The notes below the pieces were generated by a model, which was not told the origin of the DNA, ran no database searches, and worked only from the letters and a program-made list of their open reading frames with translations. 34,884 bases of DNA from Gemmatimonadota bacterium (GTDB taxonomy: Bacteria > Gemmatimonadota > Gemmatimonadetes > Gemmatimonadales > GWC2-71-9): positions 1 to 34,884 of the forward strand of contig JAABRY010000026.1 of assembly GCA_011390645.1 (NCBI GenBank). The letters run 5' to 3'. This document shows positions 8,751 to 15,514 of the stretch, piece by piece; within the stretch, counting starts at the first letter, position 1, and the number at the start of each line of letters is the position of its first letter. The translations under genes and the position numbers were made by a program.

Positions 8751-9821
8751 TCATCCGCCGCGCGGCATCCGGCCCCACACGCCCACCATCTGCTCCGCCA
8801 CGGGTCGATCACCGAAGCGCTCGATGACGTGCTGGCGGGCAGCGACCCCGAGGGTGCGCACCCGGTCGGGTTCCTGCACCAGCTTCTGGAGTACCCGTGC
8901 GAGCGCAGGCCGATCATCCTCCTCCACGATCAGCCCCCCGGTCCCGACCACATCAGGCAAGGCACCACATTGCGAGACGATCGGCGGGATCCCGTGCGCC
9001 ATCGCCTCGAGCACGACCGCGCCCGTGGGCTCGACCCACGTCGGGGTCGAGCGGGATGGGGAGACGAGTACGTCGATCCCGCCCCAGAATTCGGTGAGCG
9101 CGTGTCGAGGCAACCCACCGAGCCACTCCACCCGTGCGGCCAGCCCCAGGCGTTGCGCCTGGGCCTCCAACCCTTCCTGTGCGGGCCCCGTGCCCACGAT
9201 CCGGAGACGCCACTCGCCATACACCTCCGCGAGCGCATCCAGCAGGAGATCGAGCCCGCGCTCCGGCACGATGCGGCCGACCACACCGAAGACCGGGATC
9301 GTGGGGGCGTGACGCTCGGGAGGAGGTGGGGGGATGATGAGTCCGGTAATCGGTACGACGCCGCGCGGGATACTGTCCGCTGCGTCACGCGCGAGGTGTT
9401 CCATCGCCGAGCGCACGGTGCCAGCAAGCACTGCCGCCCCATCGCGCACTCGACGGGCTTGCCACCGCGAAGTGATGCTGGTGGGGCCACCGACGCTCGA
9501 TGTACCGACGAGGACGTATGGGATCTTCAGATCACGGGCGGCGGATGCCCCCGCCTCCGCGGTCGGAGTCCACGGGTCCCCGACGATGTGCAGCAGATCG
9601 GGCCGGGTGTCGCGGACCAACGTGCGCAGCGACTTGCGCGACCACCGCAGGTTCACCGGGTCAGACGCATTACCACGCGACTGTACCCGCTCGAAGCGCA
9701 CGAGACCGTCGGTTTCGGAATCGCCCCCCGGTCGCGCCACGATCGGCGCGATCCCGAGGGCAACGAGGGAGTGGAGAATGCCGCGCGATGGCGGCTCGGG
9801 GGCAAGGATCAGGACGCGCAC
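8751..9821 (-). CDS. GT4-family glycosyltransferase (GT-B fold)
   Basis: The 356-residue protein starts at GTG 9821. The N-terminal Rossmann domain reads RVLILAPEPPSRGILHSLVAL and later DLLHIVGDPWTPTAEAGA. The C-terminal nucleotide-sugar domain has FGVVGRIVPERGLDLLLDAL, LRIVGTGPAQEGLE, and the donor-binding VSPSRSTPTWVEPTGAVVLE then AMAHGIPPIVS. In the acidic E(x7)E-like site the second Glu is in VVLEAMA and the first in WVEPTG. It probably transfers a sugar to a lipid-linked or growing glycan on the cytoplasmic side; donor and acceptor are unknown. It lies 12 bp after the second glycosyltransferase and 1 bp before the ATP-grasp gene, so the three form one minus-strand transcription unit. Confidence 0.88.
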   Translation of the reverse strand: MRVLILAPEPPSRGILHSLVALGIAPIVARPGGDSETDGLVRFERVQSRGNASDPVNLRWSRKSLRTLVRDTRPDLLHIVGDPWTPTAEAGASAARDLKIPYVLVGTSSVGGPTSITSRWQARRVRDGAAVLAGTVRSAMEHLARDAADSIPRGVVPITGLIIPPPPPERHAPTIPVFGVVGRIVPERGLDLLLDALAEVYGEWRLRIVGTGPAQEGLEAQAQRLGLAARVEWLGGLPRHALTEFWGGIDVLVSPSRSTPTWVEPTGAVVLEAMAHGIPPIVSQCGALPDVVGTGGLIVEEDDRPALARVLQKLVQEPDRVRTLGVAARQHVIERFGDRPVAEQMVGVWGRMPRGG

Positions 9822-9833
9822 GGCACAAAGATG

Positions 9834-11057
9834 TCACAGCCCTGCGCGTCGGGCCACGGCCGCCTCGAGCAAGGCGACCAATCGTGGCACCACCACGTCC
9901 TCTGCGTAGTGTTCGGCGACTGCTGGACGGGCTCGAACGGCGAGTGCCTCTCGGAACTCGGGGTCGCTCGCCATCCGCTCAAGCAGCGGTGCGAGGTCAG
10001 TCGGGTCGTCGAAGAGCACACCGGCAGAGGTCGCTGCCACGATTTCGGAGGCCGGGCCGACATTCCGTGCGAGGAAGGGGGTCCCTGCGGCAAGGGCCTC
10101 CAGCAGCACGAGCGGAAACGATTCATACCCCTTGGACGGCATCACCAATGCGATCGCATGGTGATAGAGGGCATCGAGTGCTCCGGGAGAGACTCGGCCG
10201 AGGAACCGGACACGCGGATATCCTTGCGCCAGGGAACGAAGCACTGAGGCATGAGTCCCGTCGCCGGCGATGACCAGCGCCGGACCCTCCGCACCAGCGA
10301 AGAGGGGCAACACGTCATCCAAGCCCTTCGGCTCTTCCAATCGTCCTGCAAAGAGGAAGTACGGCCCCGGGTGGGGCGAGTCGACCGGCAGGGTGCGCTC
10401 CTCCATGGCTGGGGACGGCACGAAGTTCGGGAGCACCTCGATCGGCCGGGTGATGCCCAGCTCGTGGTGCTTCTTTCGACTGAAATGGCTAAGCGCGATC
10501 ACCAGGTCGAGCTGGTCGACCGCCCGGGGAAGCAGCTCGGTATATCGCCAGAACTGGGGGGGGCGCTTGTGCTGCAGGGTGCACCGCACGCAAATGCGCT
10601 CGGTGCAGGGTGCGCCATCGCGATAGAGCAGGTGCGTCGGACAGACCAGCCAGTGCTCGTGCGCCATGTAGGCCATCACCGCCCCGGTCTTCCATCCGAG
10701 AATCTCCGGCGCCCCCATCAACGACGGATTGTGGAAAACCACCGCGTCGAACTTTCCGGGTGCGAGGATCTCCTGCAGCCGACGGCGGTGCACCATCGGA
10801 CGACCCAACTGGTGGGTCAGGAGCGTCCCCACAGCCCCCCAGCGGCTCTCCAGCGCGATGATGGTGAGGCCTGGGCCCTGCGCTGCCACTCCGATGGGGC
10901 GTTCCCCCCCCTTGAGCGTGCGGTAGGCCTCCGCGTCATACACCACGGTCACCTCATGGCCACGTCGCGCCAACGCGTGCGACCAGCGTTGCACGGCAAT
11001 ACCATCTCCGCCGAAGGTGTGGGGCGGGTAGAAGGTGGTGACCATGCAGATCTTCAT
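9834..11057 (-). CDS. GT4-family glycosyltransferase with Cys-rich insert
   Basis: The start is ATG 11057 (MKICMVTTFYPPHTFGGDG), the normal opening of GT4 enzymes; the track's 11126 start adds 23 unlikely residues. It has 407 residues. The N-domain includes GGDGIAVQRWSHALARRGHE and a region CPTHLLYRDGAPCTERICVR then CTLQHK with four clustered Cys. That cluster, seen in some glycosyltransferases of this type, might bind a metal. The C-domain carries YFLFAGRLEEPKGLDDVL, LVIAGDG and MPSKGYESFPLVLLEALAAG, holding the usual E(x7)E donor-site acids. It is the first gene of the minus-strand trio and is divergent from another GT4 gene across a 91-bp region. The sugar specificity is not deducible. Confidence 0.87.
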   Translation of the reverse strand: MKICMVTTFYPPHTFGGDGIAVQRWSHALARRGHEVTVVYDAEAYRTLKGGERPIGVAAQGPGLTIIALESRWGAVGTLLTHQLGRPMVHRRRLQEILAPGKFDAVVFHNPSLMGAPEILGWKTGAVMAYMAHEHWLVCPTHLLYRDGAPCTERICVRCTLQHKRPPQFWRYTELLPRAVDQLDLVIALSHFSRKKHHELGITRPIEVLPNFVPSPAMEERTLPVDSPHPGPYFLFAGRLEEPKGLDDVLPLFAGAEGPALVIAGDGTHASVLRSLAQGYPRVRFLGRVSPGALDALYHHAIALVMPSKGYESFPLVLLEALAAGTPFLARNVGPASEIVAATSAGVLFDDPTDLAPLLERMASDPEFREALAVRARPAVAEHYAEDVVVPRLVALLEAAVARRAGL

Positions 11058-11148
11058 CGAGACCGCCAGGATGCGTGAGGGGTAGCCACCCGGGACAGAA
11101 TACACACGACGCCCCCCGCACCGCACGGGGGGGCGTTAGTTTTCCCGG
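11058..11148. promoter_or_regulatory. Divergent intergenic region between two glycosyltransferase genes
   Basis: The 91 bp must contain start signals for both the minus-strand trio and the plus-strand GT4. On the minus strand TATTCT (11102-11097) could be a -10 element, but no good -35 lies 16-18 bp away. The plus-strand start is preceded by a GC hairpin and a T-rich patch (separate entry). The arrangement suggests joint regulation of both units, but no operator or known regulator site is recognisable. Confidence 0.4.
11109..11140 (+). terminator. GC hairpin followed by T-rich patch (terminator- or attenuator-like)
   Basis: ACGCCCCCCG and CGGGGGGGCGT form a stem of about nine G-C-rich pairs with one extra G, closed by a short CACCGCA loop, followed by TTAGTTTT. 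It has the shape of a Rho-independent terminator reading on the plus strand. It ends only about 9 bp before the ATG of the plus-strand glycosyltransferase. It could stop antisense or read-through transcription or act as an attenuator in that gene's leader. Confidence 0.45.
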
Positions 11149-12225
11149 ATGCGGATCCTCCAACTCGCGAAGTACTACTGGCCGCGCTCCGGCGGGATGG
11201 AGCGCGTGGTGCAGGGCCTTGCCGAGGGCCTCGTCGAACGTGGTCACGAGGTGGAGGTGGTCGCCGTCACGGCGTTCGGCGACCCGCGACCAGGACAGAA
11301 GCGTCGCGCAGCGGTGACGCGCGCGTGGTCGTTCGCCCCGGTGGGCACCCAGGAACTCGCCCCCACCTACATTGCTGCTGCGTGGCGACGGGCCGATGTG
11401 ATCCACCTCCATCACCCGCACTCACTGGCTGACGTGGCCTACGCGCTGCGCCCCTCATTGGCGCCGCTGGTCGTGACGCAGCATGCCGACTATCCCTCGG
11501 CCAAGTACAAGATTCCCGGCTGGTATGCGCTCAAGCGGGCCGAGGCGATCGTGGTGCCATCCTCGGCGCACATCGCACTCTCCCGCGAGTTGAAGGGATT
11601 CGAGAACAAGGTCGAGGTCATTCCCTTCGGCATTGATCAGGGCCGCTGGGAACTCGTCCCCCCCCCGCCTCCCGGGAATCCACCCCGCGCGATCTTCATC
11701 GGGCGCCTCGAGCGGTGGAAAGGGGTGGACTTCCTCCTGCGCGCCCTCGCGGAAGTCCCGGACCTTCGCCTCGACGTGGTGGGCACCGGTCCCGAGCGGC
11801 ACCGCCTGGAGACGCTGGCGCGCGCCCTCGCCGTGATGGATCGGGTGAAGTTCTGGGGCGAGTACCCCGACGAGGACCTGCCACGCCGGATGGCTGACGC
11901 GGACTTTCTGGTGCTACCATCGGTGACCGTCGACGAGATGTTCGGGATGGTGCTCCTCGAGGCCATGGCAGCCGGCCGTCCCGTGATCACGACCGATGTC
12001 CCGTCCGGGGTGCGCGAGGTGAACGTGCCGGGGGTCACCGGGTTGGAAGTCGGCATCCGCAACGTGCACGGACTCGCCGTCGCGATGCGCACGCTCGCCG
12101 AGGATCCGTTCCTGCGTACTCGGATGGGATTGGCGGGGAAGGCGAGAGTGCAGGAGCGGTTCACCGTCGATCGAATGACAGAGGCCTATCTCGACCTCTA
12201 CCGACGGGTACGTGCCCCGAAGTAG
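11149..12225 (+). CDS. GT4-family glycosyltransferase
   Basis: The 358-residue GT-B protein starts at ATG 11149 with MRILQLAKYYWPRSGGMERV, a typical GT4 N-terminus with the acceptor-side glycine loop. The acceptor domain continues with VIHLHHPHSLADVAYALRP and TQHADYPSAKY. The C-terminal donor domain shows IFIGRLERWKGVDFLLRALA, LDVVGTGPERHRLE, KFWGEYPDEDLPRRMADADF, then DEMFGMVLLEAMAAGRPVIT containing the E(x7)E-type donor residues. It resembles enzymes of O-antigen and exopolysaccharide clusters. It is monocistronic, divergent from the minus-strand trio and followed by the tRNA region. The C9 tract at 11658-11666 encodes VPPPPP in the interdomain linker, in frame. Confidence 0.89.
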   Translation: MRILQLAKYYWPRSGGMERVVQGLAEGLVERGHEVEVVAVTAFGDPRPGQKRRAAVTRAWSFAPVGTQELAPTYIAAAWRRADVIHLHHPHSLADVAYALRPSLAPLVVTQHADYPSAKYKIPGWYALKRAEAIVVPSSAHIALSRELKGFENKVEVIPFGIDQGRWELVPPPPPGNPPRAIFIGRLERWKGVDFLLRALAEVPDLRLDVVGTGPERHRLETLARALAVMDRVKFWGEYPDEDLPRRMADADFLVLPSVTVDEMFGMVLLEAMAAGRPVITTDVPSGVREVNVPGVTGLEVGIRNVHGLAVAMRTLAEDPFLRTRMGLAGKARVQERFTVDRMTEAYLDLYRRVRAPK

Positions 12226-12374
12226 GACCGTGGGGATGTGGATTCGCCGTTCGGCCTCTCGTCGGATCGTTTCGGGGGGGGGATTTGTAGGGGGAGGGGG
12301 GTATACGATTTGATGTCGTGTTGAAAAGTGATACTTGAACGCTGTGCCGTAAGTTGTTGTTTTTGTGTGTTATC
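12226..12374 (+). promoter_or_regulatory. Leader/promoter region of the tRNA pair, with G-rich tract
   Basis: This 149-bp gene-free stretch begins with a G-rich block (12274-12301: nine G, seven bases, five G, A, six G) and then becomes clearly AT-richer (GATTTGATGTCGTGTTGAAAAG and TGATACTTGAAC, then TTGTTGTTTTTG) until the tRNA at 12375. The AT-rich part very probably holds the tRNA promoter. Candidate elements are TTGAAA (12321-12326), TGATAC (12329-12334) and TTGAAC (12335-12340), but none forms a good spaced pair, so I do not assign boxes. Confidence 0.45.
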
Positions 12375-12448
12375 GGCCTCGTAGCTCAGGCGGTTAGAGC
12401 AGCGGACTCATAATCTGACGGTCGGGGGTTCGAATCCCCCCGAGGCCA
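12375..12448 (+). tRNA. tRNA-Met (anticodon CAT)
   Basis: A full cloverleaf can be drawn over 74 nt: acceptor GGCCTCG pairs with CGAGGCC, and the D arm is GCTC...GAGC. The anticodon loop CTCATAA has CAT at 34-36, and the T arm is GGGGG-TTCGAAT-CCCCC. The discriminator base is A and no CCA is encoded. The anticodon stem GCGGA/TCTGA has a terminal G-A mismatch (27-43) and one G-T pair. CAT tRNAs can be elongator Met, initiator Met, or Ile2 (lysidine-modified). The first acceptor pair is intact and the usual three G-C pairs of initiators are absent, so elongator Met or Ile2 is likely. Confidence 0.9.
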
Positions 12449-12497
12449 CTGGGTTGTCAGGATTGCCGGGAGGTTGTATCATCTGTCGGCCACATCA

Positions 12498-12571
12498 GGG
12501 CGATTAGCTCAGCTGGTTAGAGCGCGCGCCTCACATGCGCGAGGTCGGGGGTTCGAGCCCCTCATCGCCCA
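12498..12571 (+). tRNA. tRNA-Val (anticodon CAC)
   Basis: The 74-nt cloverleaf has acceptor GGGCGAT/ATCGCCC, D arm GCTC-AGCTGGTTA-GAGC, anticodon stem CGCGC/GCGCG, loop CTCACAT with CAC at 34-36, and T arm GGGGG-TTCGAGC-CCCTC with one G-T pair. The discriminator is A and no CCA is encoded. It decodes GUG valine codons, which are frequent in this high-GC genome. It lies 49 bp after tRNA-Met and probably shares its transcript. Confidence 0.94.
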
Positions 12572-12653
12572 TCGCCCCGAACCACCCCGCTGGGTGGCGT
12601 AGGGACGCCGAGTCAGTCAGTGAGTGGAGCCTCCCGGGCTGGCTCGGAACGGG
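12572..12653 (+). other. Short spacer between tRNA-Val and the terminator
   Basis: No gene is seen here. GGGTGGCGTAGGGACGCC contains a small inverted repeat (GGCGT...ACGCC, about 12595-12609) that could be a minor hairpin in the tRNA trailer. The ORF-track entries across this stretch begin inside the tRNA and are not credible genes. Confidence 0.4.
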
Positions 12654-12697
12654 AAACCAAAGCGGTCGTGACCTCAGGGTCACGACCGCTTTGGTTT
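12654..12697. terminator. Strong bidirectional intrinsic terminator (20-bp perfect stem)
   Basis: AAACCAAAGCGGTCGTGACC is followed by the tetraloop TCAG and then the exact reverse complement GGTCACGACCGCTTTGGTTT. The stem is 20 bp without mismatch, with the A/T-rich ends that supply a U tract in both directions. It sits between the plus-strand tRNAs and the minus-strand rfaE1 gene, whose 3' ends converge here, so one hairpin can end both transcripts. Confidence 0.93.
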
Positions 12698-12785
12698 TCT
12701 GCATCAAGTTGCGTCTTTTCAAGGAATTGTGGGTTGTGGAAAAGTCGTCGTGTGGATAACGTCTCCCGGCACGTTCACGACGCGG
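12698..12785. other. Spacer between terminator and rfaE1 3' end
   Basis: This 88-bp stretch is relatively AT-rich and contains no ORF or repeat that I can support. It would be the 3' untranslated region of the minus-strand rfaE1 transcript. Confidence 0.35.
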
Positions 12786-13787
12786 TCAATCGCCCAGCTC
12801 GTCCTCCCAGAGGGCGATGACTTCATGCGGGGAGACAGTGGCAGTACCGCGCTTGCCGACTTCCACACCTGCCGCCAGGTTTGCGAGCCAGGCCGCCTCC
12901 GCGACGTCCGCGCCGGCCGCCATGGCGCTTCCGAGCCAGGCCGTGACGGTATCGCCCGCCCCTGAGACGTCGAAGACCTCTCGCGCGATGCTGGCGGTTC
13001 TCCGGAGCGGTTGCCCATCGCTCACCAGCACCATCCCTTCGCCGCCCATTGTCAGCAAGAGGTGCTCTGCCTGCAATTTGACTCTGGCTGCCATGAGGTC
13101 GTGATCTTCCGCCGTGAAGCCATGGCCGAAGCCGAGTTCGAGCTCGCGACGGTTCGGCTTGAAGACCGTGACCCCCGCGTATCCGAAGAAGTGCCGCTCC
13201 TTGGGGTCCACGATGACGGGGATTCCTCGTCGGGCCGCGGCTGCAATCAGCTCGTGGATCAGGTCCGTGTTGAAAACTCCCTTGTCATAGTCTTCCAGCA
13301 GCAGCACATCGGCGTCAGCAAGGACGGCCAATGCGGCGCTCTCAAGTGCTCCACCGATCGCGGGGGGAATCGGCGTGGTGACTTCGTGGTCCAGCCGGGC
13401 AACCTGCTGCCCCCGGGCGATGATGCGCGTCTTGGCGGTGGTCGGCCGCCCGGCAACGGTCAGCACCCCGCTGGTTGCTACGCCCAGAGCCTCCAGCGTG
13501 GCGAGCAACACCTCGCCGGCGGCATCGTCTCCGCGTACCCCAACCAATGACGCCCTGCCTCCGAGCGCAGCCACGTTCGCTGCGACGTTCGCCGCGCCGC
13601 CGGGCGTGTCGCGCTCCTCCGCTACGGAAATGACCGGGACCGGTGCCTCGGGAGAAATTCTTTCCACATCGCCGAGGAGGTAGCGATCCAGCATGAGATC
13701 GCCGACGACGACCACGTGGACATTGCGCATCGCCTGGAGCAACTCGGCGAGGCGCTGACGGGTGAGGGGACGGAGGGTTTCGGTCAT
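12786..13787 (-). CDS. rfaE1: D-glycero-beta-D-manno-heptose-7-phosphate kinase (PfkB family)
   Basis: The 333-residue protein has the RfaE1/HldE kinase-domain hallmarks. These are VVVVGDLMLDRYLLGDVERISPEAPVPV (shown here only as overlapping motif pieces GDLMLDRY and ISPEAPVPV) and TPGGAANVAANVAALGG. Then come LLLEDYDKGVFN, VIVDPKERHF, VFKPNRREL, LLTMGGEGM and the catalytic PfkB signature FDVSGAGDTVTAWLG with its base Asp. It phosphorylates heptose 7-phosphate at C1 in ADP-heptose synthesis. The length corresponds to a stand-alone kinase (HldA/RfaE1), with no fused cytidylyltransferase-like domain, so an RfaE2 must be elsewhere. It pairs functionally with gmhA in this window. It is monocistronic, divergent from the asparaginase gene across 57 bp. 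Confidence 0.93.
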   Translation of the reverse strand: MTETLRPLTRQRLAELLQAMRNVHVVVVGDLMLDRYLLGDVERISPEAPVPVISVAEERDTPGGAANVAANVAALGGRASLVGVRGDDAAGEVLLATLEALGVATSGVLTVAGRPTTAKTRIIARGQQVARLDHEVTTPIPPAIGGALESAALAVLADADVLLLEDYDKGVFNTDLIHELIAAAARRGIPVIVDPKERHFFGYAGVTVFKPNRRELELGFGHGFTAEDHDLMAARVKLQAEHLLLTMGGEGMVLVSDGQPLRRTASIAREVFDVSGAGDTVTAWLGSAMAAGADVAEAAWLANLAAGVEVGKRGTATVSPHEVIALWEDELGD

Positions 13788-13844
13788 GGCCGAAAGCTAC
13801 TCGATGTCGCTCCGGTCAAGGCGAATAGGTATCTTCGGCCCCCT

Positions 13845-14846
13845 ATGACGCGTTTCGATATTGTAGCCACCCGAGGGAAGATCGTCGAATCGGTCCACCG
13901 CATTTCTGCGGTGGTCACGGATGCCGACGGTCAGCTCGTCGCGGCCTCCGGGTCCGCCGAGCTCGTGACCTACATTCGCTCGGCAGCGAAGCCGTTTCAG
14001 CTCTGGCCGCTGGTGCGGGACGGGGGCGTGGAGCGATTCGGACTTGATCCGGAGATGCTGGCGCTCGCATGTGGTTCCCACAACGCCGAGCCCGCCCATC
14101 GTCTGGTGGGCGCGCGTTGGTTGGAGAAGGTCGGACTATCGGAGGCAGACCTCTCGTGTGGAGGGCATGCCTCCCTCTCGGCCGCCGTGGCGCGGGAGAT
14201 GATCCGGACGGAGGTTGTCCCGACGCCGCTGTGGAGCAATTGCTCAGGGAAGCATGCGGCGCTGCTGGCACTGGCCCGGCTCCACGGCTGGCCGCTCGAG
14301 GGATATACGAAGCTCGGGCATCCGGTGCAGGACGCGGTCGCAGACTCGGTGGCACACTGGAGCGGGGTGCCTGCTTCGGCGCTGCAATGGGGCGAGGACG
14401 GCTGCACGGCTGCAGCCGTGGCACTACCGCTGACGGGTATAGCCACCGCGTGGGCGCGTCTGGGACAGAGCGATGATCCGGCGATGGCGACGATTCGTTC
14501 GGCCATGCTGGCGCACCCAGCGATGATCGCAGGCAGTGATCGCCTCGACACGGTACTGATGGAAGCGTGGCCCGGAAGGGTGCTCGCCAAGGTCGGGGCA
14601 GATGGTGTCTACGGCGCGGCGCTCCCCACGCTCGGTCTTGGCATCGGGCTCAAGGTGGAGGACGGTCACTTCCCGTCGGCTGGGCACGCCCTGATGGCCA
14701 TTCTCGACGCGGTCACCGCGCGGGTCGATCCGAGCGGCGATTGGCCGATGGATCGTCTCGTGTCGTGGCGTACACCACCCATCGTCAACACCCGAGGCAT
14801 CCCCGTCGGCGGAGTGGCCGTGCGGGGCGGTGTGACGTTCGCATGA
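13845..14846 (+). CDS. Asparaginase-II family (thermolabile L-asparaginase-like) protein
   Basis: The start is ATG 13845; the track's 13716 start runs into the divergent rfaE1 gene. The 333-residue protein resembles the Asparaginase_II family (PF06089-type), unrelated to classical asparaginases. Its motifs are RGKIVESVHRISAVV, AASGSAELVTYIRSAAKPFQ, ALACGSHNAEPAH, SCGGHASLS, WSNCSGKHAALLAL, HPVQDAV, GEDGCTAA and the late AKVGADGVYGAALP. Members hydrolyse L-asparagine to aspartate and ammonia or have related roles; few have been tested. Length and motif order are normal. The stop overlaps the ATG of the next gene by 4 bp. Confidence 0.87.
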   Translation: MTRFDIVATRGKIVESVHRISAVVTDADGQLVAASGSAELVTYIRSAAKPFQLWPLVRDGGVERFGLDPEMLALACGSHNAEPAHRLVGARWLEKVGLSEADLSCGGHASLSAAVAREMIRTEVVPTPLWSNCSGKHAALLALARLHGWPLEGYTKLGHPVQDAVADSVAHWSGVPASALQWGEDGCTAAAVALPLTGIATAWARLGQSDDPAMATIRSAMLAHPAMIAGSDRLDTVLMEAWPGRVLAKVGADGVYGAALPTLGLGIGLKVEDGHFPSAGHALMAILDAVTARVDPSGDWPMDRLVSWRTPPIVNTRGIPVGGVAVRGGVTFA

Positions 14847-15514
14847 CCGACAAGGATCCGACCATGTCCGAATCAGCCCAGCACGATGCACTTGATGCTC
14901 CCACCCGCGCCCTGGTGGGTCTCGCCGCGGCGATCGCCCAGGGTGATGAACCCGCGATCCGCGAGGAGGTGGCCGAAGCGGTCAGCGCCGCGGTGCCTGC
15001 AGTGTGGGTGGATGAACTGCTGCTGCAGTCGGTCCTGATGGTGGGATGGCCCCGGACGCTGGTCGCGGCGGCGGCCTGGCGCAAGGCCGTGCCGCAGGTC
15101 ACGGAGAGTGCGATGACCGATCTCGATTACGCTGCCCATGCCGAGTGGACGGCGCGAGGCGAGGTCACCTGCGGGATGATCTACGGCGACAACTACGCGC
15201 GCCTGCGCCGCAACGTCAGCGCCCTGCATCCGGCCCTCGATGCGTGGATGGTCACCGAGGGGTATGGTCGCACGCTGTCGCGACCGGGCCTCGACCTGCT
15301 GCGCCGTGAACTGTGCACCGTGGCGCAGACTGCGGTGCTCGACACCCCGCGTCAGCTGCATTCTCATTTGCGTGGGGCCCTCCACGCCGGCGCGGACCCG
15401 GCGATGGTGGAGGCCGCGCTTGGCGTGGTCAATCCGTTTCTCGATTACGACCACTGGAAAGCCGTCAAGGACCTCTGGGATGGGGTTCGTGATGCCTGGG
15501 AGAGTCTGGCATGA
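14843..15514 (+). CDS. Carboxymuconolactone decarboxylase / AhpD-like protein
   Basis: The start is ATG 14843 (ATGA overlap), giving 223 residues; a second ATG lies 8 codons later. It is an all-helical protein whose repeated halves (LLQSVLMVGWPRTLVAAAAW and LRGALHAGADPAMVEAALGV) look like the CMD/AhpD fold. In the second half LRRELCTVAQTAVLDTPRQL then HSHLRGAL fits the conserved E...C...H region. The double-Cys CxxC of true AhpD peroxidases is not present, as only a single Cys appears in ELCTVAQ. Peroxidase function is therefore doubtful and the substrate unknown. It is coupled upstream to the asparaginase-like gene and downstream to obgE by 4-bp overlaps. Confidence 0.75.
   Translation: MTDKDPTMSESAQHDALDAPTRALVGLAAAIAQGDEPAIREEVAEAVSAAVPAVWVDELLLQSVLMVGWPRTLVAAAAWRKAVPQVTESAMTDLDYAAHAEWTARGEVTCGMIYGDNYARLRRNVSALHPALDAWMVTEGYGRTLSRPGLDLLRRELCTVAQTAVLDTPRQLHSHLRGALHAGADPAMVEAALGVVNPFLDYDHWKAVKDLWDGVRDAWESLA

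Noticed and set aside
8697-10247. 516-residue plus-strand ORF
   Set aside because: It overlaps the minus-strand ATP-grasp and glycosyltransferases, which have clear motifs; the plus translation is His/Arg-rich and random-looking.
12375-12571. tRNA genes as an integration site
   Set aside because: No integrase gene and no duplicated tRNA 3' end are visible nearby.
12535-12759. Plus-strand ORF after the tRNA-Val
   Set aside because: It begins inside the tRNA and runs through the terminator hairpin.
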